Origin: UBA5976 sp037137575 | GTDB taxonomy: Bacteria > Actinomycetota > Actinomycetes > S36-B12 > UBA5976 | Assembly: GCA_037137575.1 (NCBI GenBank) | Contig: JBAXKB010000019.1 | Coordinates: 1-21,468, forward strand | DNA: 21,468 nt | Reading direction: 5' to 3' | In this document: one piece after another, positions 6,892 to 13,681 of the stretch | How the letters are laid out: each line of letters starts with the position of its first letter | Numbering within the stretch: position 1 is the first letter of the stretch | Made by a program: the position numbers and the translations under genes | The notes under the pieces: generated by a model | What the model saw: the letters and a program-made list of their open reading frames with translations, nothing else | Told to the model about the DNA's origin: nothing | The model's database searches: none

Positions 6892-8085
6892 ATGACCGAA
6901 TCCTCGCTGTATTTGAGCGCTGAGCGTTTAGACGCTGAGCGCGCGGTACTAGCGCGTCGGGTTCATCGCATGACTGGCTCGCTTACGAGTTCGGCTATGT
7001 CTCGCATGGAAGAAACTGTGCCGTGGTTTCAGGCGCTTTCGGCGAACGAGCGCGCATCTGTAGGCACGATTGTTGAAGCTGGCGTTAATTCATTCGTCGA
7101 ATGGTTTGGTTCTGAACGGATCGAATCTTCGGATGTTGGGACACTTTTTGCCAATGCTCCCCGCGGGGTAGTTCGGGCGCTTAGCTTGCAACAGACTGTG
7201 GAACTGGTTCGCACGATCATGGCTGTTGTTGAAGAATCAGTGGCTGAAATCGCTGGCGATAATCGAATCCGCCAGGCCTATTTACGTGAATCACTTTTAC
7301 GTTACTCGCGCGAGATCGCTTTTACGGCTGCTGAAGTTTTCGCCACTGCTGCTGAATCTCGTGGAGCTTGGGATGCTCGTTTACAGGATTTGATGCTTGA
7401 TGCGATTATTTCCGACGAAGCAGATCACACAATCGAATCGCGCGCGCTAGCAGCGGGTTGGCACATCGATCAACCTGTAACTACATTGGTCGGCCCTGTC
7501 CCCCAGAGTCGTATCCCGGTTGAAACTCACATCGAACAAATTAGACGCACTGCTCGAAACCAAGATCTAGATGTCCTAGTTGGAATCCAGAGTAATCAGA
7601 TGATTATTGTTTTGGGTGCCAGCGATGCTTCAAGTTTCACCTCAGCCAAAACCAAGATGTTTCTGGCGCACTTTGGCGCAGGCACTGTAATTAGTGGGCC
7701 AACAGTTGCCAACGTAAAAGTAGCGCACCAATCTCTTAGTCCGGCTCTGTCTGCATTCCAGGCTGCCGCTCTGGTGATAACAACAGAGCGACTCATGAAT
7801 CATGATGAACTTTTATCGGCTCGCGTTTTAAATGGCGATCGTGAAGCGCTGCGCCCATTAATCGCGAAACTTAAATCTGAAATTCGTGAAGATGTGCGGG
7901 CAACTCTGGCCACTTACCTAGAACAAGCTCCAAGTATTGAAGGTTGCGCTCGCCTGCTGTTTGTGCATGTAAACACGGTTAGGTACCGACTTAAGCGAGT
8001 TGCTGAAGTAACTGGGTTCGATCCGCTTAACCCGCAAGATGCGCTGGCATTGCGATTAGCCCTGATGTTAGGGCGGATTTCCTAA
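6892..8085 (+). CDS. PucR-family transcriptional regulator, FasR-like
   Basis: Protein of 397 residues. The N-terminal about 150 residues (RMEETVPWFQALSANERASVGTIVEAG...) and a central CdaR/GGDEF-like region precede a C-terminal PucR helix-turn-helix (about 345-397). The latter shows the family signature SIEGCARLLFVHVNTVRYRLKRVAEVTGFDP. In Streptomyces the gene in this position (SCO2386, FasR) activates the fabD-fabH-acpP-fabF operon. The same genes follow here, 88 bp downstream, so the same role is inferred. No Shine-Dalgarno is seen before the ATG; CACACT ends 6 nt before it and could be a leaderless -10 box. It is not related to the TetR-type FasR of Mycobacterium and Corynebacterium. Confidence 0.9.
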   Translation: MTESSLYLSAERLDAERAVLARRVHRMTGSLTSSAMSRMEETVPWFQALSANERASVGTIVEAGVNSFVEWFGSERIESSDVGTLFANAPRGVVRALSLQQTVELVRTIMAVVEESVAEIAGDNRIRQAYLRESLLRYSREIAFTAAEVFATAAESRGAWDARLQDLMLDAIISDEADHTIESRALAAGWHIDQPVTTLVGPVPQSRIPVETHIEQIRRTARNQDLDVLVGIQSNQMIIVLGASDASSFTSAKTKMFLAHFGAGTVISGPTVANVKVAHQSLSPALSAFQAAALVITTERLMNHDELLSARVLNGDREALRPLIAKLKSEIREDVRATLATYLEQAPSIEGCARLLFVHVNTVRYRLKRVAEVTGFDPLNPQDALALRLALMLGRIS

Positions 8086-8087
8086 GT

Positions 8088-8136
8088 TTTGTAGGATACC
8101 TACAAATTATTAGCGTATAATTTAGTGATTCGCTAA
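8088..8136 (+). promoter_or_regulatory. fabD operon promoter with inverted-repeat operator candidates
   Basis: A perfect TATAAT lies at 8116-8121. In place of a -35 box there is a perfect 8-bp inverted repeat TTTGTAGG-ATA-CCTACAAA (8088-8106). A second repeat, TTAGCG-N15-CGCTAA (8110-8115 and 8131-8136), brackets the -10 box. A good -10 with no -35 beside a palindrome suggests activator-dependent control, and the adjacent PucR-type regulator is the obvious candidate. The leader to the fabD GTG is about 46 nt, with GGAAG (8159-8163) some 10 nt before the start. Confidence 0.6.
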
Positions 8137-8173
8137 CCCTTTTAGACGAAGCCTATACGGAAGACTTGATAAC

Positions 8174-9361
8174 GTGCTTGCAGTAGTCGCCCCTGGACAG
8201 GGCTCCCAGTCCCCCGGTTTTCTGACCCCGTGGCTTGAACTACCTCGCTTCAAAGACCGCATGCGCTGGCTTGGCACAGTAGCTGGCCTTGACCTTGTTA
8301 CTCACGGCACTGAAAGTGATGCCGAAACTCTCCGAGACACATCCATTGCCCAGCCACTTATCGCCAGTGTGGGCATGGTTTCACTTCTTGAACTTTTTCC
8401 AAACCGCGGTCAAGCCCTTTCACAAGTTAGTGTTGGCGCGGGTCACAGTATGGGTGAAATAACCGCAGCGACCGCCGCACAAGTACTTAGCGCAGAGCAA
8501 GCAATGGTATTTATTCGCGAACGCGCAAACGCCATGGCCAAAGCTGCGGCAGTTACACCTACTGGCATGACGGCTGTTCTCGGTGGCAATCGTGCTGAAG
8601 TTCTTGCAACGATCAAGGCACTTGGGCTAACTGCTGCTAACGACAACGGTGGTGGACAAATTGTTGCCGCTGGAACGCTCGAAGAACTAGCAGTGCTTGG
8701 CGAGAATCCCCCAGCCGGAACACGTATTCGTCCACTTTCAGTTGCTGGCGCTTTTCATACCAATCACATGGCGCCGGCCGTTAAAATACTGGCGAATCAC
8801 GCCAAGGCCATCAGCACTGAAGATTCACGGATTAACTTACTTTCAAATGCCGATGGCACTGTGGTTCACAATGGGCGCACTGTTTTGCGCCACCTAGTGC
8901 GCCAAGTTAGCCACCCAGTGCGCTGGGATTTATGCATGCAAACCATGCTCGACCTTGGTGTGACTGGGTTAATTGAACTGCCACCTGCTGGCATTCTTGC
9001 TGGCTTAGCTAAGCGTGGTATGCCAGGCGTTGAGACTTTCACGCTAAATACTCCGGACGATCTACCAGCTGCGGCCGAGTTTGTCGCCAAGCACGGCACG
9101 CCAAGCAACATCAAAGACCTGCCAACATGGCGCGTGGTTCTCTCCCCTATCAAGGGCAAGTTTGAACGCCTTTGCCACGACGAAGCTGGCACTGAACTTG
9201 GTGAGAATACCCGAATTGGCGTGGTGCACGCTGATGGCGAGACCTACGCAGTGGAAGCCCCTTACGGCGGCAAGATTGGCGAATGGCTTGTTGCAGATGG
9301 CGCTGAAGTAAATCCTGGTGAACTTATTGTGCGACTAAAGCCTGGCAGTGACGCATGGTAA
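8174..9361 (+). CDS. fabD: Malonyl-CoA:ACP transacylase with biotinyl/lipoyl-like C-terminal domain
   Basis: Transfers malonyl from CoA to AcpP for type II fatty-acid synthesis. It has 395 residues against the usual about 310. The acyltransferase domain (1 to about 310) is intact: GQGSQ at 8-12, nucleophile S92 in GHSMGE, R117, and H195 in GAFHTNHM. The additional tail (about 320-390) has the two-half pattern of a biotinyl/lipoyl domain, ending AVEAPYGGKIGEWLVADGAEVNPGELIVRL. At the hairpin where these domains carry the modified lysine (MKM) the sequence is HADGETY, so it should not be biotinylated or lipoylated. GTG start. It overlaps fabH by 7 bp and is the first gene of the fabD-fabH-acpP-fabF operon. 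Confidence 0.94.
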   Translation: MLAVVAPGQGSQSPGFLTPWLELPRFKDRMRWLGTVAGLDLVTHGTESDAETLRDTSIAQPLIASVGMVSLLELFPNRGQALSQVSVGAGHSMGEITAATAAQVLSAEQAMVFIRERANAMAKAAAVTPTGMTAVLGGNRAEVLATIKALGLTAANDNGGGQIVAAGTLEELAVLGENPPAGTRIRPLSVAGAFHTNHMAPAVKILANHAKAISTEDSRINLLSNADGTVVHNGRTVLRHLVRQVSHPVRWDLCMQTMLDLGVTGLIELPPAGILAGLAKRGMPGVETFTLNTPDDLPAAAEFVAKHGTPSNIKDLPTWRVVLSPIKGKFERLCHDEAGTELGENTRIGVVHADGETYAVEAPYGGKIGEWLVADGAEVNPGELIVRLKPGSDAW

Positions 9362-10350
9362 ACATAACCACTCCAGCAGTAACAACGCACGCTGGCTTTC
9401 TCGGAATCGGCGCATACCGTCCTAGTCGCATCGTGCCAAATAGTGAACTTGTCGAGCGAATCCAATCAACAGATGAATGGATTCGCGAGCGCTCTGGCAT
9501 TACTGAACGCCGTTATGCAGGTGCCGACGAGACTGTAGCCACTATGGCCGCTAGCGCCGCCAGCGCGGCACTCGAAGATGCAAAACTTGCCGCCACCGAT
9601 ATCGACTTAGTTATCTTGGCCACTTTCACTCACCGCTATGCCACACCATCAGCGGCAGCTGAAGTAAGCGCCGCAATTGGCGCGATAAATGCCGCTGCCG
9701 TGGACGTCGGCGCTGCCTGTGCTGGCTTTGCTTATGCTGTGGGACTTGCTGACGCCGCTGTTCGTGCTGGCACTGCCAAAAAGGTTTTAGTTATTGGTTC
9801 GGAAAAGATCAGCGAAGTTATTGATTTTGATGATCGTGGCACCGCATTTCTTTTCGGCGATGGCGCAGGAGCCGCAGTAATTGGCGCAACTGCCGAGCAA
9901 GGCATTGGTCCAACAGTTTGGGGCGCAGATGGCGCACAAAAAGATGCCATCATCATGCATCCAGACACTTTCACCGCTGGCAAAGAAAAGACCAACTCAG
10001 TGCTAACCATGCAGGGACAAACTGTGTTCCGCTGGGCCATTAGTTCAATGGGCGATGTTTGTAAGCGCGCACTAGATGCGGCCGGCGTAACGCCCGAAGA
10101 CATCAAAGCTTTCGTGCCGCATCAAGCAAACATGCGAATTACTAACTCGCTTGTTAAAAACCTAGGTTTTCCTGAATCAGTAGTGATTGCTCGCGACATC
10201 GAGTCGGCTGGCAACACGTCTGCTGCTTCAATCCCACTTGCCCTAGATCGACTTCGTCAGAACGCAGAGGTAGCCAGTGGCGATCTCGTGCTGATGGTTG
10301 GTTTCGGCGCAGGTTTAGCCTTCGCAGCGCAAGTTGCAAGGTTGCCATAA
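9355..10350 (+). CDS. fabH: 3-oxoacyl-ACP synthase III (KAS III)
   Basis: Condenses a short acyl-CoA primer with malonyl-ACP to start fatty-acid chains. It has 331 residues. The Cys-His-Asn triad is visible: C122 in DVGAACAGFAYAV, H256 in VPHQANMRI and N287 in ESAGNTSAASI. The GDGAGAAV glycine loop and the closing MVGFGAGLAFAAQ motif are present. The N-terminus SGITERRYA is typical. Whether it prefers acetyl or branched primers cannot be read here. Its ATG lies inside the fabD 3' end (7-bp overlap), which implies coupled translation. The 78-bp gap to acpP holds two copies of the palindrome TCGCGA (10367-10372, 10382-10387), of unknown meaning. Confidence 0.97.
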   Translation: MVNITTPAVTTHAGFLGIGAYRPSRIVPNSELVERIQSTDEWIRERSGITERRYAGADETVATMAASAASAALEDAKLAATDIDLVILATFTHRYATPSAAAEVSAAIGAINAAAVDVGAACAGFAYAVGLADAAVRAGTAKKVLVIGSEKISEVIDFDDRGTAFLFGDGAGAAVIGATAEQGIGPTVWGADGAQKDAIIMHPDTFTAGKEKTNSVLTMQGQTVFRWAISSMGDVCKRALDAAGVTPEDIKAFVPHQANMRITNSLVKNLGFPESVVIARDIESAGNTSAASIPLALDRLRQNAEVASGDLVLMVGFGAGLAFAAQVARLP

Positions 10351-10428
10351 CCACAAGTTCCGGTTATCGCGAGGTAGCCGGTCGCGATTCGTAAACCCAC
10401 GGGTCGCATTACCAAAAAGGAGAAACAC

Positions 10429-10671
10429 ATGTCACAGGAAGACGTATTAGCCGGTTTGGCTTCTATCGTGAACGAAGTTGCTGGAATTCCAGCTGAAAGC
10501 GTACAGATGGAAAAGTCTTTTGTTGATGATCTAGACGTTGACTCATTGTCAATGGTTGAAGTTGTCATGTTGTGCGAAGAGCGGTTTGGCGTAACCATTC
10601 CAGACTCAGAAGTTAAGAACCTAAACACTGTTGCTGATGCAGTTAACTACATCACCGCAAACAAGCAGTAA
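10429..10671 (+). CDS. acpP: Acyl carrier protein
   Basis: Small acidic carrier of growing acyl chains, 80 residues. The 4'-phosphopantetheine attachment serine is S39 in the motif DLDVDSLSMVEVV. Helix pattern and length are normal. It has the strongest ribosome site in the operon, AAGGAG at 10417-10422, 6 nt before the ATG, in line with the high demand for this protein. A long hairpin follows its stop and precedes fabF. Confidence 0.98.
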   Translation: MSQEDVLAGLASIVNEVAGIPAESVQMEKSFVDDLDVDSLSMVEVVMLCEERFGVTIPDSEVKNLNTVADAVNYITANKQ

Positions 10672-10675
10672 TCAT

Positions 10676-10719
10676 GTCTTTTGCGTGGCGGGTGGCAAAT
10701 GTCACTCGCCACGAAAGAC
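10676..10719 (+). promoter_or_regulatory. Long intercistronic hairpin between acpP and fabF
   Basis: Pairings are GTCTTT (10676-10681) with AAAGAC (10714-10719), CGTGGCG (10684-10690) with CGCCACG (10707-10713), and GGTG (10691-10694) with CACT (10703-10706). This gives 17 pairs including one G-U, with a 2-nt bulge and an 8-nt loop. It starts 5 nt after the acpP stop. No T-tract follows, so it is more likely an mRNA stabiliser or processing site than a terminator. It could keep AcpP expression above FabF. Confidence 0.6.
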
Positions 10720-10782
10720 CAGGTAAGTAATCGAAGAAATCCCGCCACTACAGGTGGCACCAATTTAAGAAAGGTCGACACC

Positions 10783-12015
10783 ATGAGTCGCACCGTTGTC
10801 GTAACAGGTCTAGGCGCAACTACCCCACTCGGAGGGGATGTTGCATCAACATGGGCAGCACTACTTGCCGGTAAATCTGGCGCAGTATTGCTAACCGACG
10901 AAGTTTTTGCTGAACTACCAGCGCGTATTGCCGCGCCGGTAATGGTTGATCCAAGCGAAATCCTTCCGGCCCACCAGATTCGCAAGATGGATCGCTCACA
11001 ACAGCTGGCCTTGATTGCAGCTCGTGAAGCCTGGGCTGATGCAGGTTCGCCAGAAGTTGATCAAGAACGCCTCGGTGTAGCAGTGGCTACCGGTGTTGGT
11101 GGCGCAGTTTCGCTAATGGAACAGTACGAAATTCTGCGCACTCAAGGCCCATCACGAGTTTCCCCTATGACCGTGCCGATGTTGATGCCTAATGGCCCCG
11201 CAGCGGTTCTAGGTTTGGAGTTTGGCGCAATGGCTGGAGTTCATACTCCGGTTTCTGCTTGTGCCTCGGGCGCTGAAGCAATTGGCTACGGCGCTGAAAT
11301 GATTCGCACGGGTCGCGCAGACATTGTTGTATGTGGTGGAACTGAAGGTTGTATTCACCCGCTTACACTTGCGGCCTTCGGCTCAATGCGCGCCCTTTCT
11401 ACTCGTCACGATGATCCTGCAAGTGCATCAAGACCATTCGATGTAAATCGCGATGGGTTTGTCATGAGTGAAGGCGCGGCCATTGTGGTTCTGGAATCAG
11501 AAGAACATGCTGCGGCGCGTGGCGCAAAAGTTTATGGAATTTACGGCGGCCAGGGATTAGCTGCTGACGCTCATCACATTGCCCAGCCTGAACCTGAAGG
11601 TCGCGGCGTTATGTTGGCAATGAATAGAGCTTTGGCTGATTCAGATCTAACCACCGCGGATATTGTGCACATCAATGCGCACGCAACGAGTACTCCGGCT
11701 GGAGACGTGGCTGAAGCAAAAGCCATTCGTAAAGTTTTTGGCACACATGCAGATCATGCAAGTGTGACCGCAGTTAAGGGCGCCACAGGTCACCTTTTGG
11801 GTGGTGCTGGTTCGCTCGCTGCAATTGCAACTATTCTGGCGCTTCGTGATCGCATAGCTCCACCAATTGCGAACTTAACGGACATTGACCCAGAAGCCGA
11901 TATTGACGTGATTGTTAAGGAACCACGCAAACTACCTGCAGGCGATATCGCAGGTATGAGCAACTCGTTTGGTTTCGGTGGTCACGATGTCGTGCTCGTT
12001 TTCAAGAGCAATTAA
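10783..12015 (+). CDS. fabF: 3-oxoacyl-ACP synthase II (KAS II)
   Basis: Elongating condensing enzyme of type II fatty-acid synthesis, 410 residues. The catalytic set is C160 in VSACASGAEAIGYG, H300 in INAHATSTPAGD, K332 and H337 in VKGATGHLLGGAG. The C-terminal GMSNSFGFGGHDVVLVF is typical. The ATG at 10783 is chosen because the KAS fold begins there (SRTVVVTGLGATTPLG) and AAAGG lies 8 nt upstream. An in-frame ATG at 10681 would put the intercistronic hairpin in the coding sequence. Its TAA overlaps the stop of the convergent DUF3145 gene. In mycobacteria the position is held by kasA. Confidence 0.96.
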   Translation: MSRTVVVTGLGATTPLGGDVASTWAALLAGKSGAVLLTDEVFAELPARIAAPVMVDPSEILPAHQIRKMDRSQQLALIAAREAWADAGSPEVDQERLGVAVATGVGGAVSLMEQYEILRTQGPSRVSPMTVPMLMPNGPAAVLGLEFGAMAGVHTPVSACASGAEAIGYGAEMIRTGRADIVVCGGTEGCIHPLTLAAFGSMRALSTRHDDPASASRPFDVNRDGFVMSEGAAIVVLESEEHAAARGAKVYGIYGGQGLAADAHHIAQPEPEGRGVMLAMNRALADSDLTTADIVHINAHATSTPAGDVAEAKAIRKVFGTHADHASVTAVKGATGHLLGGAGSLAAIATILALRDRIAPPIANLTDIDPEADIDVIVKEPRKLPAGDIAGMSNSFGFGGHDVVLVFKSN

Positions 12016-12518
12016 CCAACTTGATGTAGCCAGCGAACACTCATTGCTTCGCTCGCATTTCTAAACGGTTCTAGTTCGCGATCCCATGGGCCGCCGAGTA
12101 GTTCGTCTAACACATCGGTAAGAGTTTTGCCCTCCGCGATTGCAGTACTTACAGCATGACGAGCTTTGTCTTCTTCAACGTAAGCCTGTCCATAAACACC
12201 CATTGGTGTGCGCAGCATGCCAAGTGATGGTGTGCAAACATAACGCTGACCATCAAAGCCTTGACATGGTTCTTGGGTTACTTCAAAACGTATGTGTGGG
12301 AAAGCGCGAAGAGCAGTAACAAGTCGCTCAGTGGTTTCAGGTGCGCCGGTCCAAGAAAGTTCAGAGCGTAAGTTCTGATTTACGACAGGCTGGTCGACCC
12401 ATTCCAGGTTGACCTTAGTCCCCAGTACATTGCCAAGTGCCCACTCTAGGTGCGCACATAATGCTCGTGGGGTGCTGTGAATAAAAATCACACCACGAGT
12501 TGTAGCTGATGTTGCCAT
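12012..12518 (-). CDS. DUF3145 family protein
   Basis: Protein of 168 residues of an actinobacterial family often found just after fabF. The opening TTRGVIFIHSTPRALCAHLEWALG, the SELSWTGAPETTERLVTALRAFPHIRFEVTQEP stretch and the closing FRNASEAMSVRWLHQVG are characteristic. The function is unknown; the conserved position suggests a link to fatty-acid or envelope metabolism. A GGAGG precedes the ATG at good distance (about 12524-12529). It is convergent with fabF and the two stop codons share TTAA at 12012-12015. Confidence 0.92.
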   Translation of the reverse strand: MATSATTRGVIFIHSTPRALCAHLEWALGNVLGTKVNLEWVDQPVVNQNLRSELSWTGAPETTERLVTALRAFPHIRFEVTQEPCQGFDGQRYVCTPSLGMLRTPMGVYGQAYVEEDKARHAVSTAIAEGKTLTDVLDELLGGPWDRELEPFRNASEAMSVRWLHQVG

Positions 12519-12564
12519 CGGCTTCCTCCATTCGTTGCTGCCTCATGCCTTCCCCGACGTGGGC

Positions 12565-12594
12565 GCGCTACAAATGGTTCGTTAGCCCTGACAA
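12565..12594 (-). promoter_or_regulatory. Candidate promoter of the DUF3145 gene
   Basis: On the minus strand TTGTCA (12589-12594) is 18 bp from TAGCGC (12565-12570). The -35 is good and the -10 weak. The leader would be about 40 nt. CCTGACA is present twice on the plus strand (12587-12593, 12606-12612), 19 bp apart, overlapping and upstream of the -35, and could be a regulator site. The rest of the 207-bp gap up to the HODM-like stop holds AT-rich stretches and small imperfect hairpins. Confidence 0.35.
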
Positions 12595-12725
12595 TAGCCT
12601 GAGAACCTGACAGTTGGCTAGTTTTTTGACTAAATTGGCTGATTTTCTAACTTGCCCTGATTTTGCGGGCTAAAACCGGGGCGCAGCGCAGCTTTGTGTC
12701 GGCCTATTACCGAGCCAAAACGAGC

Positions 12726-13574
12726 TTATGCGGATGTTTGCGACCAGGCCCTAAGTTTGTCCCAAATTGACGGCCAACCCTTGTAGTCGCGGGTCTGCAA
12801 ACTAGCGGCCGCTAACGTTTCGGCGAGGTTCGTTTGAAACTGCGGATACCGCTGCGCGATAGAGCTCAGCGAATCAACGTAGGTACGAATTGTGAAAAGT
12901 ACATCGCCCGATTTTGGCAAGACTCGCAGGGTTTGGCGTTCGATTCTAAAGTAAATTTTCTGGGCAAATTCCTCAAGTGACAAATCAGGACTAATCTCGC
13001 GATGAATGCTGCGTGGTTGAAATAGATCTGGGTTATCAAGGATGGTCCAATTGATTCGCCATACTGGTCGTTCGACTTCGAATTTGTCGAACATAATGTC
13101 GGTGGCTTGCCCAATGCGCTCTTCGTAGTGCGGGACAGGCGCATGAATTTCTCGAAGTGATGCGCCAATTTTTTCGGTTAGATCCCATCTACTTGGAAAG
13201 CAAACCGAAGCAGCTGTTAGTTTCCATTGCCCATCAATTTTTGACATGACACACAGATCTTCTTGCACAAGTAGGCTCGCACTTTGCAATGGATGTAAAG
13301 CGGGACTTACCGGCTCAGTTTCTAATTCTGGAAACAGTTGTGCAAGATGTTCGCTAATGAGTTCCAGCGTTTCAATCGAGCCTGATATTCCTTCGGGCAG
13401 GCAAGCAAAAACTTGGCTGGGATGCTGTTGGTAGAGCGATTTCTTCAAATCAATGTCTTGAATATAAGAATCGTCAATCTCTAGCCACTGCCCGATTTCT
13501 AGCGCTCGCAGACCCATACCAACTGTGAATGGCTTGCCATCTAAAGGTAGATAGCGAGCATCTAGTTGCGGCAC
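12726..13574 (-). CDS. HODM alpha-subunit-like haem protein (DUF3445)
   Basis: Protein of 282 residues of the family of haem-dependent oxidative N-demethylase alpha subunits (formerly DUF3445). Family landmarks are VGMGLRAL near the start, LVQEDLCVM (102-110), ASVCFPSRWDLTEKIG (122-137), IHAPVPHYEE (143-152), RINWT (173-177) and RIERQTLRVLPKSG (210-222). In the characterised enzyme this subunit binds haem in a PAS-like fold and works with flavin-bearing partners that demethylate amines. No partner subunit is encoded in the window, so the substrate is open. The start is GTG with GGAG 5 nt upstream. It is divergent to the MprF-like gene. Confidence 0.85.
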   Translation of the reverse strand: MPQLDARYLPLDGKPFTVGMGLRALEIGQWLEIDDSYIQDIDLKKSLYQQHPSQVFACLPEGISGSIETLELISEHLAQLFPELETEPVSPALHPLQSASLLVQEDLCVMSKIDGQWKLTAASVCFPSRWDLTEKIGASLREIHAPVPHYEERIGQATDIMFDKFEVERPVWRINWTILDNPDLFQPRSIHREISPDLSLEEFAQKIYFRIERQTLRVLPKSGDVLFTIRTYVDSLSSIAQRYPQFQTNLAETLAAASLQTRDYKGWPSIWDKLRAWSQTSA

Positions 13575-13592
13575 TTTTACTCCAGAGCAGAC

Positions 13593-13643
13593 CGGTTTAA
13601 CACTTTCCTTGCCTTGAGCATAGGCTCAGAACAGGATAAACCG
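13593..13643. promoter_or_regulatory. Nested inverted repeat between divergent genes
   Basis: CGGTTTA (13593-13599) and TAAACCG (13637-13643) form outer arms. TGAGC-ATAG-GCTCA (13615-13628) forms an inner stem, and TCCT/AGGA adds a middle pairing. The element lies in the 107-bp gap between the HODM-like and MprF-like genes and could be a shared operator or leader structure. Confidence 0.4.
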
Positions 13644-13681
13644 AGGAATTTCAAAGGTTTGCCGATAACTGGGAGCGATGG

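Noticed and set aside
10367..10387. Paired TCGCGA sites as an operator before acpP
   Set aside because: Two 6-bp palindromes 15 bp apart are too little for a call, and no -10 box is associated with them.
10681..10782. Longer FabF from an ATG at 10681
   Set aside because: The extra 34 residues cover the intercistronic hairpin and precede the conserved KAS N-terminus; the ATG at 10783 has a ribosome site.
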